Shown: one piece after another, positions 54,301 to 64,000 of the stretch
Numbering within the stretch: position 1 is the first letter of the stretch
Layout: each line of letters starts with the position of its first letter
Assembly: GCA_013368315.1 (NCBI GenBank)
Contig: JAACJM010000033.1
Span: 62,001-126,000, forward strand
Origin: Tetrapyrgos nigripes
Lineage: Eukaryota > Basidiomycota > Agaricomycetes > Agaricales > Campanellaceae
Direction: 5' to 3'
DNA length: 64,000 nucleotides
Notes under the pieces: generated by a model
What the model saw: the letters and a program-made list of their open reading frames with translations, nothing else
Databases searched by the model: none
Told to the model about the DNA's origin: nothing
Position numbers and translations under genes: made by a program

Positions 54301-55483
54301 TGCAATCAGCTGTGATCAATGGGATTGATGCTTCTTGCCATGGCCACTTCAGCTTTTGCAGCTCAGCAGTATCCTGGAGGACAAACCACTCATTCAACGT
54401 TTAAGGTATGTGACCTAGGTGTATAGACACCATCTCAAGCTAACTGTTCAATGCTACTACGTGCCTGTCAATGATGGTAATGAGTTGCTACAGTAACCAC
54501 TGCAATATTACCACTCCTGGGCTGATCTGATACGTGAAGCTGCTCTCATCATTTGGGATGAGTGCCCAATGGGCTAATAGAGCTGTACTGGCATGTGTTG
54601 ATGAGACATGCAGACGAGTGACAGGCTGTGACGAGCCTTTCAGTCGGAAATCTGTTATTGTGTTGGGGGATTTCAAACAGACATGCCCAGTAGTGCCTGG
54701 AGGTTCATGTACTCAAGTGGTGGATGCATGCTTGAAGAAGAGCACTTTATGGGGTTCATTTGAAACAGTGTGCCTGACCATCCCTTGCCGAAATGGTGAT
54801 GATCCAGAGTTCTCAGGTTTTGTGGATGCAGTGGGTGATGGCTCCTTAGGGGACCGAGTGCAACCAGGGACTTTGTATATCCATCAGACATCTTGGACGA
54901 TCCAATAGAATGTGTCAAGCATGCAATCTTGGCTCCAACTAATGCTCAGGTTGACAGTTATAACACAGAGATTCTGGACAGGCTGCAAGGCCATTATGGA
55001 ACTTATTATGCAGCAGACTCCCTGGGCTGGATATACCTGACAGTAACTTGGACTATGCTGCACGCACCAGGCTGCCAGGAATCCCAGACCATTGCATCAG
55101 GATCAAAAAGGATGCTGTGTATCAGCTGCTGCGTAATTTTTCTATTGATTGAGGATTGGTGAAGAATGTGCAAGTAGTGGTGAAGGAGATAGGGCAAAGG
55201 CTGATTGCAGTGCAGATGCTGAAGCATGCAGAGGGCAGGACAGTGATAGATGATGAGGACATTCTAATCCCTTGCATTAACTTTTCCCATATCTTGCCAT
55301 TGGGTTACACTCTGATCTGCTGCCAATTTCCAGGGTTTGACATTGGAGAGGGCAGGAATAGATCTCACAAAGGACATGTTCTTGCTTTGTCAAGGGTGAG
55401 ATGTAGGGAGCATCTGAGGGTGTTGTTGCAGCTGGGGGAGCAGACAATGGTGAACACTGTCTATAGTGAAATTCTAGTGTAGT
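51393..55483 (+). pseudogene. Helitron Rep-helicase (RepHel), decayed
   Basis: The first part (51393-52403, open for 336 codons; an alternative start is 51,438) has the N-terminal zinc module 'CHQCNYCGTLLLTGEW' and 'YYRIRLLWEERFMIFGGL'. The next frames give the Helitron-like N domain: 'YLPASFLSSQWWSSEQIVDF', 'TMTCNPDWPEI' and the HUH motif 'GLPHAHMIV' (52,785-52,810), with short deletions just before both motifs. Then 'WKFECHINFEVANTSHIFHY' and 'LFEYIQKG' (catalytic Tyr region, 53,095-53,180). A Pif1-type helicase follows: Walker A 'LLLFIDGKAGRGKTFLI' (54,245), 'ALIIWDECPMA' style Walker B (54,545), 'VLGDFKQTCPVVPGG' (54,660), 'ILAPTNAQVDSYNTEILDRL' (54,930) and 'GHVLALSRVRCREHLRVLL' (55,375). 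Numerous stops and frameshifts break it. The Helitron ends (5' TC, 3' hairpin-CTRR) were not found. Confidence 0.8.
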
Positions 55484-55669
55484 AAGTTACATAGCACAGA
55501 TTTTCTGGGGACTGGACCATAATAGTAAAATGGCCTTAGGGGGACATCAGTCTTCACACGATGTTGTGCTGAGTCAAGAGAGGTCCCTCAATCAGATCAC
55601 TCCAAGGCCAGAGCGAAGCAATGGCCCACCTCCCTTGTCTTTGGAAATATGCAACACTGCCCAAGGTGT
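55484..55669. other. 3' flank of the Helitron gene
   Basis: Short low-CpG sequence. A Helitron 3' hairpin would be expected here or further on, but I could not identify one. Confidence 0.4.
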
Positions 55670-55692
55670 CACCCAACAATAAGTGCAGTCAC

Positions 55693-56173
55693 TGTCACAA
55701 ACTGCTACAGTTCTTTGCCCTCCTTCCTCTTTTACTTCACTATTGAACCCTTCCATCGCATTTCCTCGATAAACCCTTTAACCTTATATTTCTGACTTTA
55801 AACTTTATAAAACCTGTCAAACTCTATAATAACTGTCAATCAATCTTCCCATCTCTCTTATCTCTTATCCATTCTTCCTATCTTTAACTTGATTGATCCA
55901 ATCTTCTTATCTTTCTCAACCATATGGCACCATTCTATTTTTATTTACTTTTCTCATCCCTTTGCATTTCTCATATATACTCGAGATCTCTTGTAACTGA
56001 TTCTCCAGTTTGTTCACTTTGTCTCTGCTCCGTACTACTACTACACAGTGTAGAGCCTAGTCAGCTTACTCTTTTCTCTCTACTCATATCTCTCTTTCTC
56101 AATCTATTGTCTTGTATCTACTGTTTGATTGTGTGACTTGGGTGGTTATTTGAGTGTACCAGCAATCTTGACA
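55693..56173 (+). mobile_element. Solo LTR with 5-bp duplication GTCAC
   Basis: Begins 'TGTCACAAACTGC', ends 'CAATCTTGACA', flanked by GTCAC at 55,688-55,692 and 56,174-56,178. It shares 'gtgtgacttgggtggtt' near its end and other blocks with the gypsy LTR at 61,595-62,089, so both come from related elements. It is the scar left by recombination between two LTRs. Confidence 0.9.
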
Positions 56174-56475
56174 GTCACATGACATTTCCCAGGGCCTTCA
56201 GACACGTCGAAACATCCAAGTCCACTGCCAGCTGGCCTCTATTGGTACTTGTATGCAGATAGATGTACTACTAAGGCAATATTTTATGTATATGTATTGC
56301 AATGCATGAGATAGATGCTTCTGAGAGTGTTTAATCAGAATTCTCTCCAATACTGGACGATATATACCGATATGACTGAGCAAACGCCAAGGCTTTGGAA
56401 TCAAACAAACAAGTTGAGTCATTGATCTTCTTTTTTTCATTCAGTCCCCATCTTCTTTCTTCATGTGCTATTATT

Positions 56476-56628
56476 ATGGCTTCTATTCTGTCCACAGATA
56501 CTCCCAAAAGCCAGCACTATACCAGGTGCATGGCTGAAAAGCCCCTAACCAGGGAATTCTTCAAGCCCAGGGGACAAGGCTTCACAAACCTTTGTTTGAA
56601 GTGCCTTGACAGTACTACTAGTTCATGA
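56476..56628 (+). CDS. Small protein with a Cys-x2-Cys end, in a TIR element
   Basis: A frame of 50 codons from the ATG at 56,476 contains 'RCMAEKPLTREFFKPRGQGF' and 'NLCLKCL', a pattern like small zinc-binding modules found in fungal genes (one Cys of the first pair is missing). After the TGA at 56,626 a further exon might follow with an acidic end. It may be the only gene of this element or a captured fragment. Confidence 0.35.
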   Translation: MASILSTDTPKSQHYTRCMAEKPLTREFFKPRGQGFTNLCLKCLDSTTSS

Positions 56629-56639
56629 AAGGCAAAAAA

Positions 56640-57330
56640 AGCAAAGCTTGCCAATGGTAACTTACTTGTATCTGCTTTATAATGGATTTGTTCTTACATT
56701 CTTTATTTTGGCCCACAGAAGATGATGTCAATCCAGATACAGAGCTTCCAGTGGATGATCGTAGGATTTGAGACCAGTTCTCGGTTGTTGGGAAGGAATG
56801 AAAAGGGACCTCCACAGCCTGGAAACTTTTCTGAAGTCAACCTAAGTTAAGGCTTTAAAGGGCCCTGTAAGTTGAAGAGGATAGAGATGGTGTAAGTGGT
56901 CTTGCAAACAGGGAAGATTTATTTATACAAGGAAACACATGTTTAATGACGTCTAGTCATGATGTTAGCTTGAGTGGCAATGAAAAGGGGTGGGAGTTTG
57001 AGGTCATGGTAAAATTTTGCTACTGAATTGCGAGGTCAACATAAGTTAACTCAGCCTTAAGTGCCTCATAACTTCACTTGGTTGAAAAATATTCATGACT
57101 AAAATATTGGGCATGATGTTCATCACCTTGTGATGGATATTGCCAGATTTAAAGACTCGTGGTTTGCACCCAACAACATGGGTGCAATCTACCCATGAAA
57201 AGAATACTATAGGTTATCAAGTTCACTTGGATAGGGAATAAGCTGGGAAAACTGGGTTAAAATTTCGGTTTTTTAAATTTATTTATCTTCAATACACATA
57301 AGTATCTGAAATATCTACTTTCTCTGCCTT
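56640..57330. other. Non-coding interior of the TIR element
   Basis: Low-complexity, low-CpG sequence with no reading frame of note. Nothing recognised. Confidence 0.45.
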
Positions 57331-57719
57331 AGTAGTACATCTATCTGCATACAAGTACCAATAGAGGCCAGCTGGCAGTGGACTTGGACATTTCGACATG
57401 TCTGAAGGCCCTGGGAAACATCATGTGACTGCACTTATTGTTGGGTGAATAGCATTTTGTGATGTGAATAGGCTTGGAATAGGCCACCCACCTTGCCAGA
57501 CATCTTTATCATTCAATGGATTGGAGGTACAAGAGGCAATAGGAAGGGAATGGGGACAGGGACAGGGGACAGGGGACAGGAAGAAACAAGGGAGGAACAT
57601 TTCCCAATATTTCCCCATAAATAAAAAAGAAAAGAAAAACCCCCTCGAAAAAGCTGAGGAAAAAACAAACAAACAAACACTCATCACAACATCCTGCACC
57701 CCCGTCCTTGTCTCTACAA

Positions 57720-58700
57720 AATAAACCTGACTAGCCATTCTCAAATTGACTTCCTGTCCATCCAAGCCTTTGACTTGTTCGATTTTGTATACCTGGCCCT
57801 GCCCCCGTCCGAATTCCCATTCCTGTTCCCATTTCCATTCCCATTTCCATTCCCATGATGGTGGTTGTGGAGGCAGAGGCAGAGACTTGAGTAATACTAG
57901 TCAAAGTCAGCATTGTACTCATATCAGAGGGGACATGGGTATAATGTATTGAGGAGCCTAGGGTGTTGCCAGTGCTGTCAGTACCGGTGCCGGTGCCATT
58001 AACAACACCAGCACCATTGACATTGTTTGTCCTGTTAACACCACCATTAACCCCACCAGCATCCACATCCACAGCTGTAGTCAAAGTGGGAGATAATGAT
58101 GCAGAAGTGGGGGATAAAGACATTGCAGTTGATATGGAATGAGAGTGAGACTGTGAGTAAGAACCAGAACCAGAACCATCAAGGGTAAGAGGAGTTTCCC
58201 ACTTGGCTTCACCCTCTGCAGGTAGAGTCTCATCCCAGATGACATGGGTACAGACGCCTCCAAGTCTGTATAGTGTAGTAAAAGTACAGTTAGTTTTGGG
58301 TTCTTGGACAGAACGGGGAGGATAATGAGAATGAAAATGACAAAGAATGAAGTAAGAAGAGAAAGAAAGAATAATAAGACATAAAGATGAGGACAACTAA
58401 GGCAAAAGCAAGAAAACAAGACCCTGGGGGAGATTCCCTTGAAACCAAAAGCAACGAAAAACCACAAAACCACCCCCAAACCACAAACCCGCAAAACCAG
58501 CCCCAAATCTACAAAACTCTCCCAAACTCCCCAACCAACAACCAACAAACCCACAAACCTGCCAAAAACAAAAACAAAGAACCCAAAAAAAAAAAACACT
58601 CTACTTACCCACCCAACCCCTTCTTCTGAGGTTGGGTCTACCCCATTGAACCAAAGAATCATAGAGACTGGATGGTAATATTGGTCCATAACCTGGGCTG
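57720..58700 (-). pseudogene. Snf1-like kinase C-terminal part (copy C, inverted)
   Basis: The minus strand carries the 'WDETLPAEGEAKWETPLTLD' block and a Ser/Thr/Val/Asn-rich linker very close to copy A (32,840-33,260), continuing without interruption through the site where copy A has the hAT-type element, to 'QEVNLRMASQVYFVET' near 57,720. Upstream (58,700-58,610) 'ILWFNGVDPTSEEGVGWVS' is a diverged match to the copy A exon before the intron. The linker includes a Met/Gly repeat ('MGMEMGMEMG'). It lies head to head with the N-terminal exons at 58,855. Confidence 0.65.
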
Positions 58701-58854
58701 TCTGAGAGCCACCTTTCTCTAAAATACGCATGTCCCTACTATGCATAGAATTGGTACTGAGAGAAATAAGGAATTTTTTTGGTCAAAGCCAAACAACGAC
58801 AATTGTTTGAACAAAGTCTTCCCCCTAACTCAACACCACTGCTCTGCACAATGT

Positions 58855-59230
58855 ACAGCAACTCATTCTCAGTGGCAGGAATGTCTTCTCCCCCTTCCCT
58901 CCACAGTGGCAGTCCATACAATAACAGGCCACAAAGTCGTCATGAAATACATCTCCAAAAACGTCATCACTCAGAGTCATTGCTAATTTTGGATTGATGT
59001 TTGGTGTTTGGGGGTGATACTCTATGTTATGCTTGAAGATGATGAAGTCCAGGTGTTGTTCACCAAGATTAGTCATGAGTGTTCTTTCTTCTCTTCATGC
59101 TCACCCTCCTACCTATCCCCCAATGCCTGTTCCTCATCACTGCCATGCTAGCAGTTGACCCCATCAAATGTATCACCATCCCTGAAATCATTGCTCATCC
59201 CTTCTGCCAAACTGGTCTACCTCATTACCT
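58855..59230 (+). pseudogene. Snf1-like kinase, N-lobe and C-lobe pieces (copy C)
   Basis: 'HTITGHKVVMKYISKNVITQ' with the ATP-binding Lys (58,915-58,975) is followed after a stop, with the HRD/DFG region missing, by 'GVILYVML' and 'EDDEVQVLFTKIS' (59,010-59,075; the 'CGRLPF' segment is lost). The next piece is in two frames: 'AMLAVDPIKCITIPEIIAHP' (59,140-59,200). Cut at 59,231 by a MITE. Same deletion of the kinase centre as copy A. Confidence 0.7.
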
Positions 59231-60623
59231 CCCATCAGGAAAACTACAATTGCATGGAGGGTATGGAGAGTATGGAGAGTATGGGGCCCATACAATTCCA
59301 TACAGTTTCTTCCAGAATGTCATCAGATCACCTATACAGATTGTATATAGAATGCATGGATGTATGGGGTGTATGGTGAAACTATGTCGCTCACCTCAAT
59401 GAATGAATGTACATGGCTCAATAATTCAGGACTCACCTTCTTATACCTTCTACTTACAGCTAGTCAGTGTCACTGTCATAGCACTAGGAGTCCTATAGCC
59501 TGCATTTGTTCCATGTAGATAAATCATTCACCATAGTATTTATGTGATGAAGTACTTATACTCAGCAAAAAGGAGCTAATGCAAGCACCGAAGACTTGTG
59601 AAGACCTTTACACCACACACAGTGCTATAGATGGTCAGTCAATGGTGAGCGTGTTCAGCTTCAAGAGTGTCTGCTGACAGATTAAGTGACTGCGAAGAAG
59701 TGACGTGTTGCAGTCACAAGACTGGTTTTGAGCGGAGTTTGAAGAATTTTCCTGATCAAACCAATGTGAGTCACATTGCTTCTTCACTCCCTTTCTTCCC
59801 TTCCCTAACAATGTCCCTGCTGGCATTTTCACTCCCTGTCTCCACCAAGTCTCTACTCTCCCCTCCCTATCACTTTCAGCTCCTGGCTGGTCTTTTGGTT
59901 GAGCCTATATGTCATCACTCATGGTGAGTACATGCTCCGCTTTTTTTTTTCTCCAAATGTATACTTTGATCCTGTCCTCCCAAACTGTAGGTATTGTTAC
60001 TGTTGTTTGCCTTCAAGCCTTAACTCTCCGTAGTCACAAGGTCTCTGCTACATCTTTATCTCTGACTGGATCTTAACTCACTGCGACATCTACAGGTCCT
60101 GTCTGTCATATACTGGTTGTGGCAGTAAAAAACAAAGGATAGGTTTTGTGTTTATGTCTGTCTTTGCTCTTCTAATTTTGTGATTCCATGCTGAGAGCTT
60201 TTTCTTTCTTTTGTATCAGTCTAGCTGCCATCAGACATGTTTGTGATGTTATCAAAGGTCAGAGGTCAGAGGAGTATGCTCTTTGGAATGGTCATCAGCA
60301 AACACATTGTATGTATACCCTATGTACATACCGCTGTATTCTAGTTAGCATACATCTAAATACATTCCTTTTTGCATTCTTTATTAGTATTGTAATACAG
60401 ACAACAACAAACAACAATGACAACAACAACAACAATGAAGTGCTCGGAAGCAGCTGCTATGGTACCAGAAGTGGTGCATAAAACATGAGGTATGGAGTAC
60501 TTCCATATGTGTGCATGGGTGAGTATGGAAAACATGCACCCCCCCTCTGTCCCATACCATGTATAATATGGTATGGAGTGTATGGATCCATACACCCCAT
60601 ATGGTTGTGAATTTCCTGATGGG
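59231..60623. mobile_element. TIR element (CCCATCAGGAAA ends), about 1.4 kb
   Basis: Left 'CCCATCAGGAAAACTACAAT' and right 'GTGAATTTCCTGATGGG' are inverted. Both ends are followed inward by words like 'gtatgga'/'tccatac'. It interrupts the Snf1 copy C sequence, which resumes at 61,074. No coding gene recognised; a (CAA)n-like run lies at 60,400-60,435. Confidence 0.55.
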
Positions 60624-60627
60624 CCGG

Positions 60628-61073
60628 TGTTATGATCTGAACAAGTTGTGCAATTACACTCAGACCATCTGGACCAGAGGCTGCATGCAGGTATTTATTT
60701 CTGATGGAACATTCTACTTAACTATGAGTCATCTGTGAGTCATCTGTACAGCAATGCACAGCATTGTGCAGCTCTATACAGTAAATAGGTATATAAGATG
60801 TAGATACACAGTCATGTACCCCATCTCAGTATTTTGTCTAATACAACCTTGTTAGAGGCTCAAGTCTTCAGTGTTCACGGTCATTGACCTCCGCTGATTA
60901 ACTAGTCTTTACATACTTATTCGTACCAACCTCACTACGATTACAACACTATACTATCTACAACTACCAACAATAACTTTGCCGTAGCTCCTGCCCACTA
61001 GCGGCCCATTGTAACAAGGTTCAGTGTCGTGCAGGTCTGAGCTTTAGAGCCCAAACTTGCACAATTCCTAACA
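60628..61073. mobile_element. Solo LTR next to the TIR element
   Basis: Begins 'TGTTATGATCTGAAC', ends 'CAATTCCTAACA', flanked by GCCGG (60,623-60,627) and GCTGG (61,074-61,078), a 5-bp duplication differing by one C/T change. It contains 'gtatataagatg' as a possible TATA region (60,789). Unlike the gypsy LTRs in this window; probably Copia-like. Confidence 0.65.
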
Positions 61074-61078
61074 GCTGG

Positions 61079-61594
61079 CCTCTCCCTCCCAAACCAGGTC
61101 CTGTCCTAGGAACCCTTTCTGCAATTGTCTCACCACCTGTTGAATGTTCATCTGATGCCCACAAATGTAGAGGTTATTGAGGGGTAGGGTAGAGTTGACG
61201 ACAATGTAGTGGCAGATTTAGCTGGAAGAGGATCTGTATGAGTGTTTAAGGAGGGATGATGGATACAGAGGAATGTAGTCAAGGTGGTGTATATGTCGTT
61301 GAGGGATAAGAGGAGGTTGGGGAATGATTGTGGGTGTTACTTTACTTTTTGCCTTCTTGCTTTCTTCTGATGGTTTTCTTCTTCTTTTCAGTGTCTGTCT
61401 TTGCAGAACAAGAACGAGACACCGAACTCACTGCTCTTGATCCCTGAAATCTGCTTTCACTCTCACCTAGTGGGGCTGTGGATTTACAAAGGAATCCTTT
61501 TGAGGCTGAGTTTATTGTTGATGCTGAGGCTGAGGAGAATGCCAGAGCCAGTGCCCAGGGTGAGGGTGATGCAGATGGGAAATTAGAGGTGAAG
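61079..61594 (+). pseudogene. Snf1-like kinase, middle region (copy C)
   Basis: Resumes after the solo LTR with 'PGPVLGTLSAIVSP', then the UBA/AID-like segment in broken frames, a short intron (61,329-61,391) and 'EQERDTELTALDP', then 'NPFEAEFIVDAEAEENARAS'. It corresponds to 31,320-32,230 of copy A. It ends where a gypsy LTR is inserted at 61,595. Confidence 0.7.
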
Positions 61595-62089
61595 TGTCAT
61601 GAATCGCCTCCTGTCTCTCTCATTTCCTCTCTTTCATTTCCTCTCTATCCTCTTTTACTATCTATTCACTTCTGTTCACCATTCTATCACCTTCCATAAC
61701 CCCATAAATACTGATTACTTCTCATCATCGTCTCTTAGATCTATGACTCATTTTTCCGTTTCCTTTATCTCCATGGACATTCTCACGTACATATTCCCTC
61801 ACTTGACTCACATTCTTAATCTCCTCCGATCCCTAGGCTCCATGGACATTCTCACGTATTCACTTCTTCTCTATATATATCGTAGATCTCGTAGCTAGGT
61901 TCCTTAGTCTGTTCACTTCGTCTCCACTCCGCTCCTAGTACAGTGCAGTGTCGAGCATAGTCAGCTACTCAATCTTCTCTCTCGCCTCTATCATTCTCTC
62001 TCTCTATATCGTCTCGTTGTAACTCGTCGAATCTATCTTGTTCATTGTGTGACTTGGGTGGTTTTTGCTAAGTGACAACGTTCTTGACA
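61595..62089 (+). repeat. 5' LTR of the gypsy element
   Basis: Begins 'TGTCATGAATCG' and ends 'CGTTCTTGACA', 495 bp. It shares several blocks with the solo LTR at 55,693, including 'gtgtgacttgggtggtt'. A repeat of 'tccatggacattctcacgta' occurs within it (about 61,770 and 61,840). Confidence 0.85.
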
Positions 62090-62134
62090 CTTGAACAGAC
62101 TATCTTACACCCACCTCACAAACAGACCCTCGAT

Positions 62135-62634
62135 AAAACACGCTGGCTCTCAACTTCGAACCCCTTATTAACAACCTACGAACCCGACCCCCACCATGCT
62201 ATCCTTTCCCCATCGAAAAATCAAAGTACTTCGTAAACTACCGAGAAGAACTTGAAATAACAGTACGTGAGCACGCTATCGCAATCGACGACTATTGGAT
62301 CATACTCAACAAGAGATCGTGGGTCCCAGGTGAAGTGACCATCTCCGAATACCTCCGAATAAAGATATCACCTGAAAACAATTCTCCACACTACATTGCA
62401 GTTGCAGATACGTGCTACCTCGTTCAATTAGGGGAAACAACTCTCCCATATTGGTTCAGTCATGCTGACTACGAAGATAGCGACATCTTCGAGTTCAGCC
62501 AAGAGGAATACCATGAGTATCTCCAAACCCAAATCCCTAGGATAATCAACTACTACAGATCACTGACCTTCTGGGAAGACGTCTCAGGAGAACAGTGGGA
62601 CCTTCTATTCCTGGAACCCGAAACAAGTGAATGA
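62135..62634 (+). CDS. Leader ORF before gag (no ATG at its 5' part)
   Basis: An open frame from about 62,138 reads 'NFEPLINNLRTRPPPCYPFP' and 'YREELEITVREHAIAIDDYW' and continues to the TGA at 62,634. Its first in-frame methionine codon is not obvious; a start near 62,335 (ACC/ATC context) would be late. The end overlaps the start of the gag frame by 4 bp (ATGA). Acidic, 'HADYEDSDIFEFSQEEYHEY'. Similar leader frames occur in some basidiomycete gypsy elements; role unknown. Confidence 0.5.
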
Positions 62635-64000
62635 GCGAAAGCAGAATTCCAAGAACTACTAGATCGCGCACAGCCTCACAAAACCCTAGCCGTGTTTCCT
62701 CCCCCGTTATCGTTTGTCTCAGACGACCTCACGCACACGTTCCCCAAAGACAACAAGACTGTTACTTCTCACACCAAAACCGGTGGGAACTCTGTACAAC
62801 CCATCCGTGTCCCAACCGACTCTCCGTAAACAACCGACCCCTTTCAATCGAAGAACAGGCAGTCGGTATTGAACCAGTCTCACTCTTCGAATCGCTTCCA
62901 TCAGAGCCAACCACAGAAAACCCGAATCCTGTTACAACCCCGTCACCAACTCCTTCTCACAAACATTCCTCAGAACCCCATTCCCCTCATAACAGATCCC
63001 CAACGGACAGCACTCCTAGTGCAGCCCAAGAACCCATCTCAATCAACCCCACACTTCCAATCGACTTCCACTCCATTCACGCTGCTCTCAGAATGTCTGA
63101 AAACCCTGCCTCGGCCACCGCAGCTACAGGAGGAACCCAAGCTCCCCGAGACGCCGCACCACCCGACGACGAGGCTCAGGACGCTCAGTCCTTGGTCTTT
63201 CCTAATATGGCTACCAAAGAACGTGGAGTGAAGCCAGAGAAGTTCACAGGAGACCGAAACCAAACAAAGGATTGGATGGCCGAATTTAACAACTACCTCC
63301 GGCTCAACGATCAAATCTATCCTACCGAAGACGAAAAGATATCGTTCTTCCTCACATTGTTCTCAGGAGATGAAGTGAAACGATGGGCACGCAGTATGAT
63401 GAAGAAGGTCTTTGAGGAAGAAGACGATTTCAGTGATAGTGACGAAGAATATACGAATACCGACGAGGATTCCTCTGCCTCAAAACTGAAAACAAAAAAA
63501 CTCTGGACTCTGTATGAAGTAAAACGAGAGTTTCTGCGAGATTTCAAACCTGCAGCTTGAGAAACCCTAGCCCAAACCAAAATAGAGCACATCAGAATGG
63601 AGGGAGCCCTGGCGGATATAGATAAGTACAACTCCCAATTCAAACGATACGCTGACGATACTGGCTACAACGACAAGGTGTTAATGAAATGGTATCGAAA
63701 GGGACTCCCCCGAGGGTTGGTAGACCGGATCTCCTACCTATCCACTCAACCTAGAAATCTCGTGGCACTACAAAAGGCAGCAGTAAAACAACACATGATC
63801 TGGGTAGAAAGACAGGAAGAGAAGAACTCTTGGAGTAAACCTCGAAGGGAGGAAGGACAGAGCGGAAGAGGATCACAGGGCATGAGAGGCGGGAGGACAA
63901 GAAGCATGGAAGTAAATGCCTTCCAAGACAACGCCCCAGGTGCATCTTCAATTACTAAATATCCACCAAAACTGACTCCCCAAGAAAGGGAAAAGATGAG
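62631..64000 (+). pseudogene. gag of the gypsy element, one in-frame TGA, partial
   Basis: The frame opens at 62,631 in an ATGA overlap with the leader ORF. A basic, Ser/Pro-rich N-terminal region is followed by the gag core 'VKPEKFTGDRNQTKDWMAEF' and 'KISFFLTLFSGDEVKRWARS' (63,230-63,395). A TGA at 63,558-63,560 interrupts 'DFKPAA'|'ETLAQTKIEHI'; the same frame then runs open to the window end, through 'LMKWYRKGLPRGLVDRISYL' and a basic Gly/Arg-rich stretch. A single stop in an otherwise open gag suggests recent decay (CGA to TGA) or readthrough. Confidence 0.7.

Larger units (their letters stand above)
55670..57447. mobile_element. TIR element (CACCCAACAATAAG ends) split by a solo LTR
   Basis: Left end 'CACCCAACAATAAGTGCAGT' at 55,670 and its reverse complement ending at 57,447. 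After removing the solo LTR (55,693-56,173 plus one GTCAC) the left terminal repeat matches the right one for over 120 bp ('gccagctggcctctattggt' on both sides). No clear target duplication. One small reading frame inside. Confidence 0.7.
61595..64000 (+). mobile_element. Ty3/gypsy-like LTR retrotransposon, 5' part
   Basis: The LTR at 61,595-62,089 is followed by gag-type reading frames on the plus strand that continue to the window end; the pol genes and 3' LTR lie outside. The element is inserted in the Snf1 copy C linker. The bases after the LTR ('cttgaacagactatc') show no classic TGG primer site that I recognise. Confidence 0.75.

Noticed and set aside
58387..58678. Lys/Asn/Pro-rich plus-strand frames
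   Set aside because: They are antisense to the probable intron of the inverted Snf1 piece and are caused by an A- and C-rich stretch.

Overview
The window looks like a transposon-rich accessory region of a mushroom-type basidiomycete (Agaricomycete). The coding genes are cut by short introns (about 50-60 bp, GT..AG, often phase 1). The mobile elements present (KDZ, Helitron, pogo, hAT, a CACTG-ended family, Ty3/gypsy) are typical of these fungi. There are no operons, Shine-Dalgarno sites, tRNA, rRNA or CRISPR arrays that I can see.

Layout. (1) 1.5-4.5 kb, minus strand: an apparently intact multi-exon gene for a multi-pass membrane protein ending in 11 ankyrin repeats; the repeats sit in a 151-bp tandem array in which each unit is one 99-bp exon plus one 52-bp intron. 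(2) 5-8.3 kb, plus strand: broken, mostly unidentified coding remnants, including a Thr/Ser-rich surface-type protein. (3) 8.75-36.7 kb: one copy of an Snf1/AMPK-alpha-like kinase gene, broken up by insertions. A pogo element with an intact transposase lies inside a larger TIR element. A 17-kb KDZ transposon (about 14,024-31,007) sits in the middle of the kinase domain. A hAT-type element carrying a PHD-finger fragment, and a deleted hAT element with another hAT-like MITE inside it, cut the C-terminal part. (4) 37-38.9 kb: non-coding duplications. (5) 39-43.8 kb: a divergent pair of paralogous single-pass membrane proteins. (6) 44-55.5 kb: broken accessory genes and a decayed Helitron RepHel gene, with a 4.2-kb palindromic (foldback) CACTG element inserted between them; its core is a satellite containing 56 perfect copies of a 10-bp unit. 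(7) 55.7-61.6 kb: a TIR element split by a solo LTR, then a second, rearranged Snf1 copy, itself split by a MITE and another solo LTR. (8) 61.6 kb to the end: the 5' LTR and gag part of a Ty3/gypsy-like retrotransposon that runs off the window.

How the parts relate. The KDZ element carries a transposase gene (plus strand) and at least three minus-strand companion genes. Clusters of ACTTAAGT-type motifs lie just inside both ends. Its genes are broken almost only by in-frame TGA codons, as expected if CGA codons decayed by C-to-T change at CpG. The two CACTG-ended elements (279 bp and 4.2 kb) share termini and both leave 3-bp target duplications, so a related transposase must exist elsewhere. 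The two Snf1 copies share the same odd order (inverted C-terminal piece, then N-terminal exons in forward orientation), which suggests the locus was rearranged first, then duplicated, then invaded by different elements.
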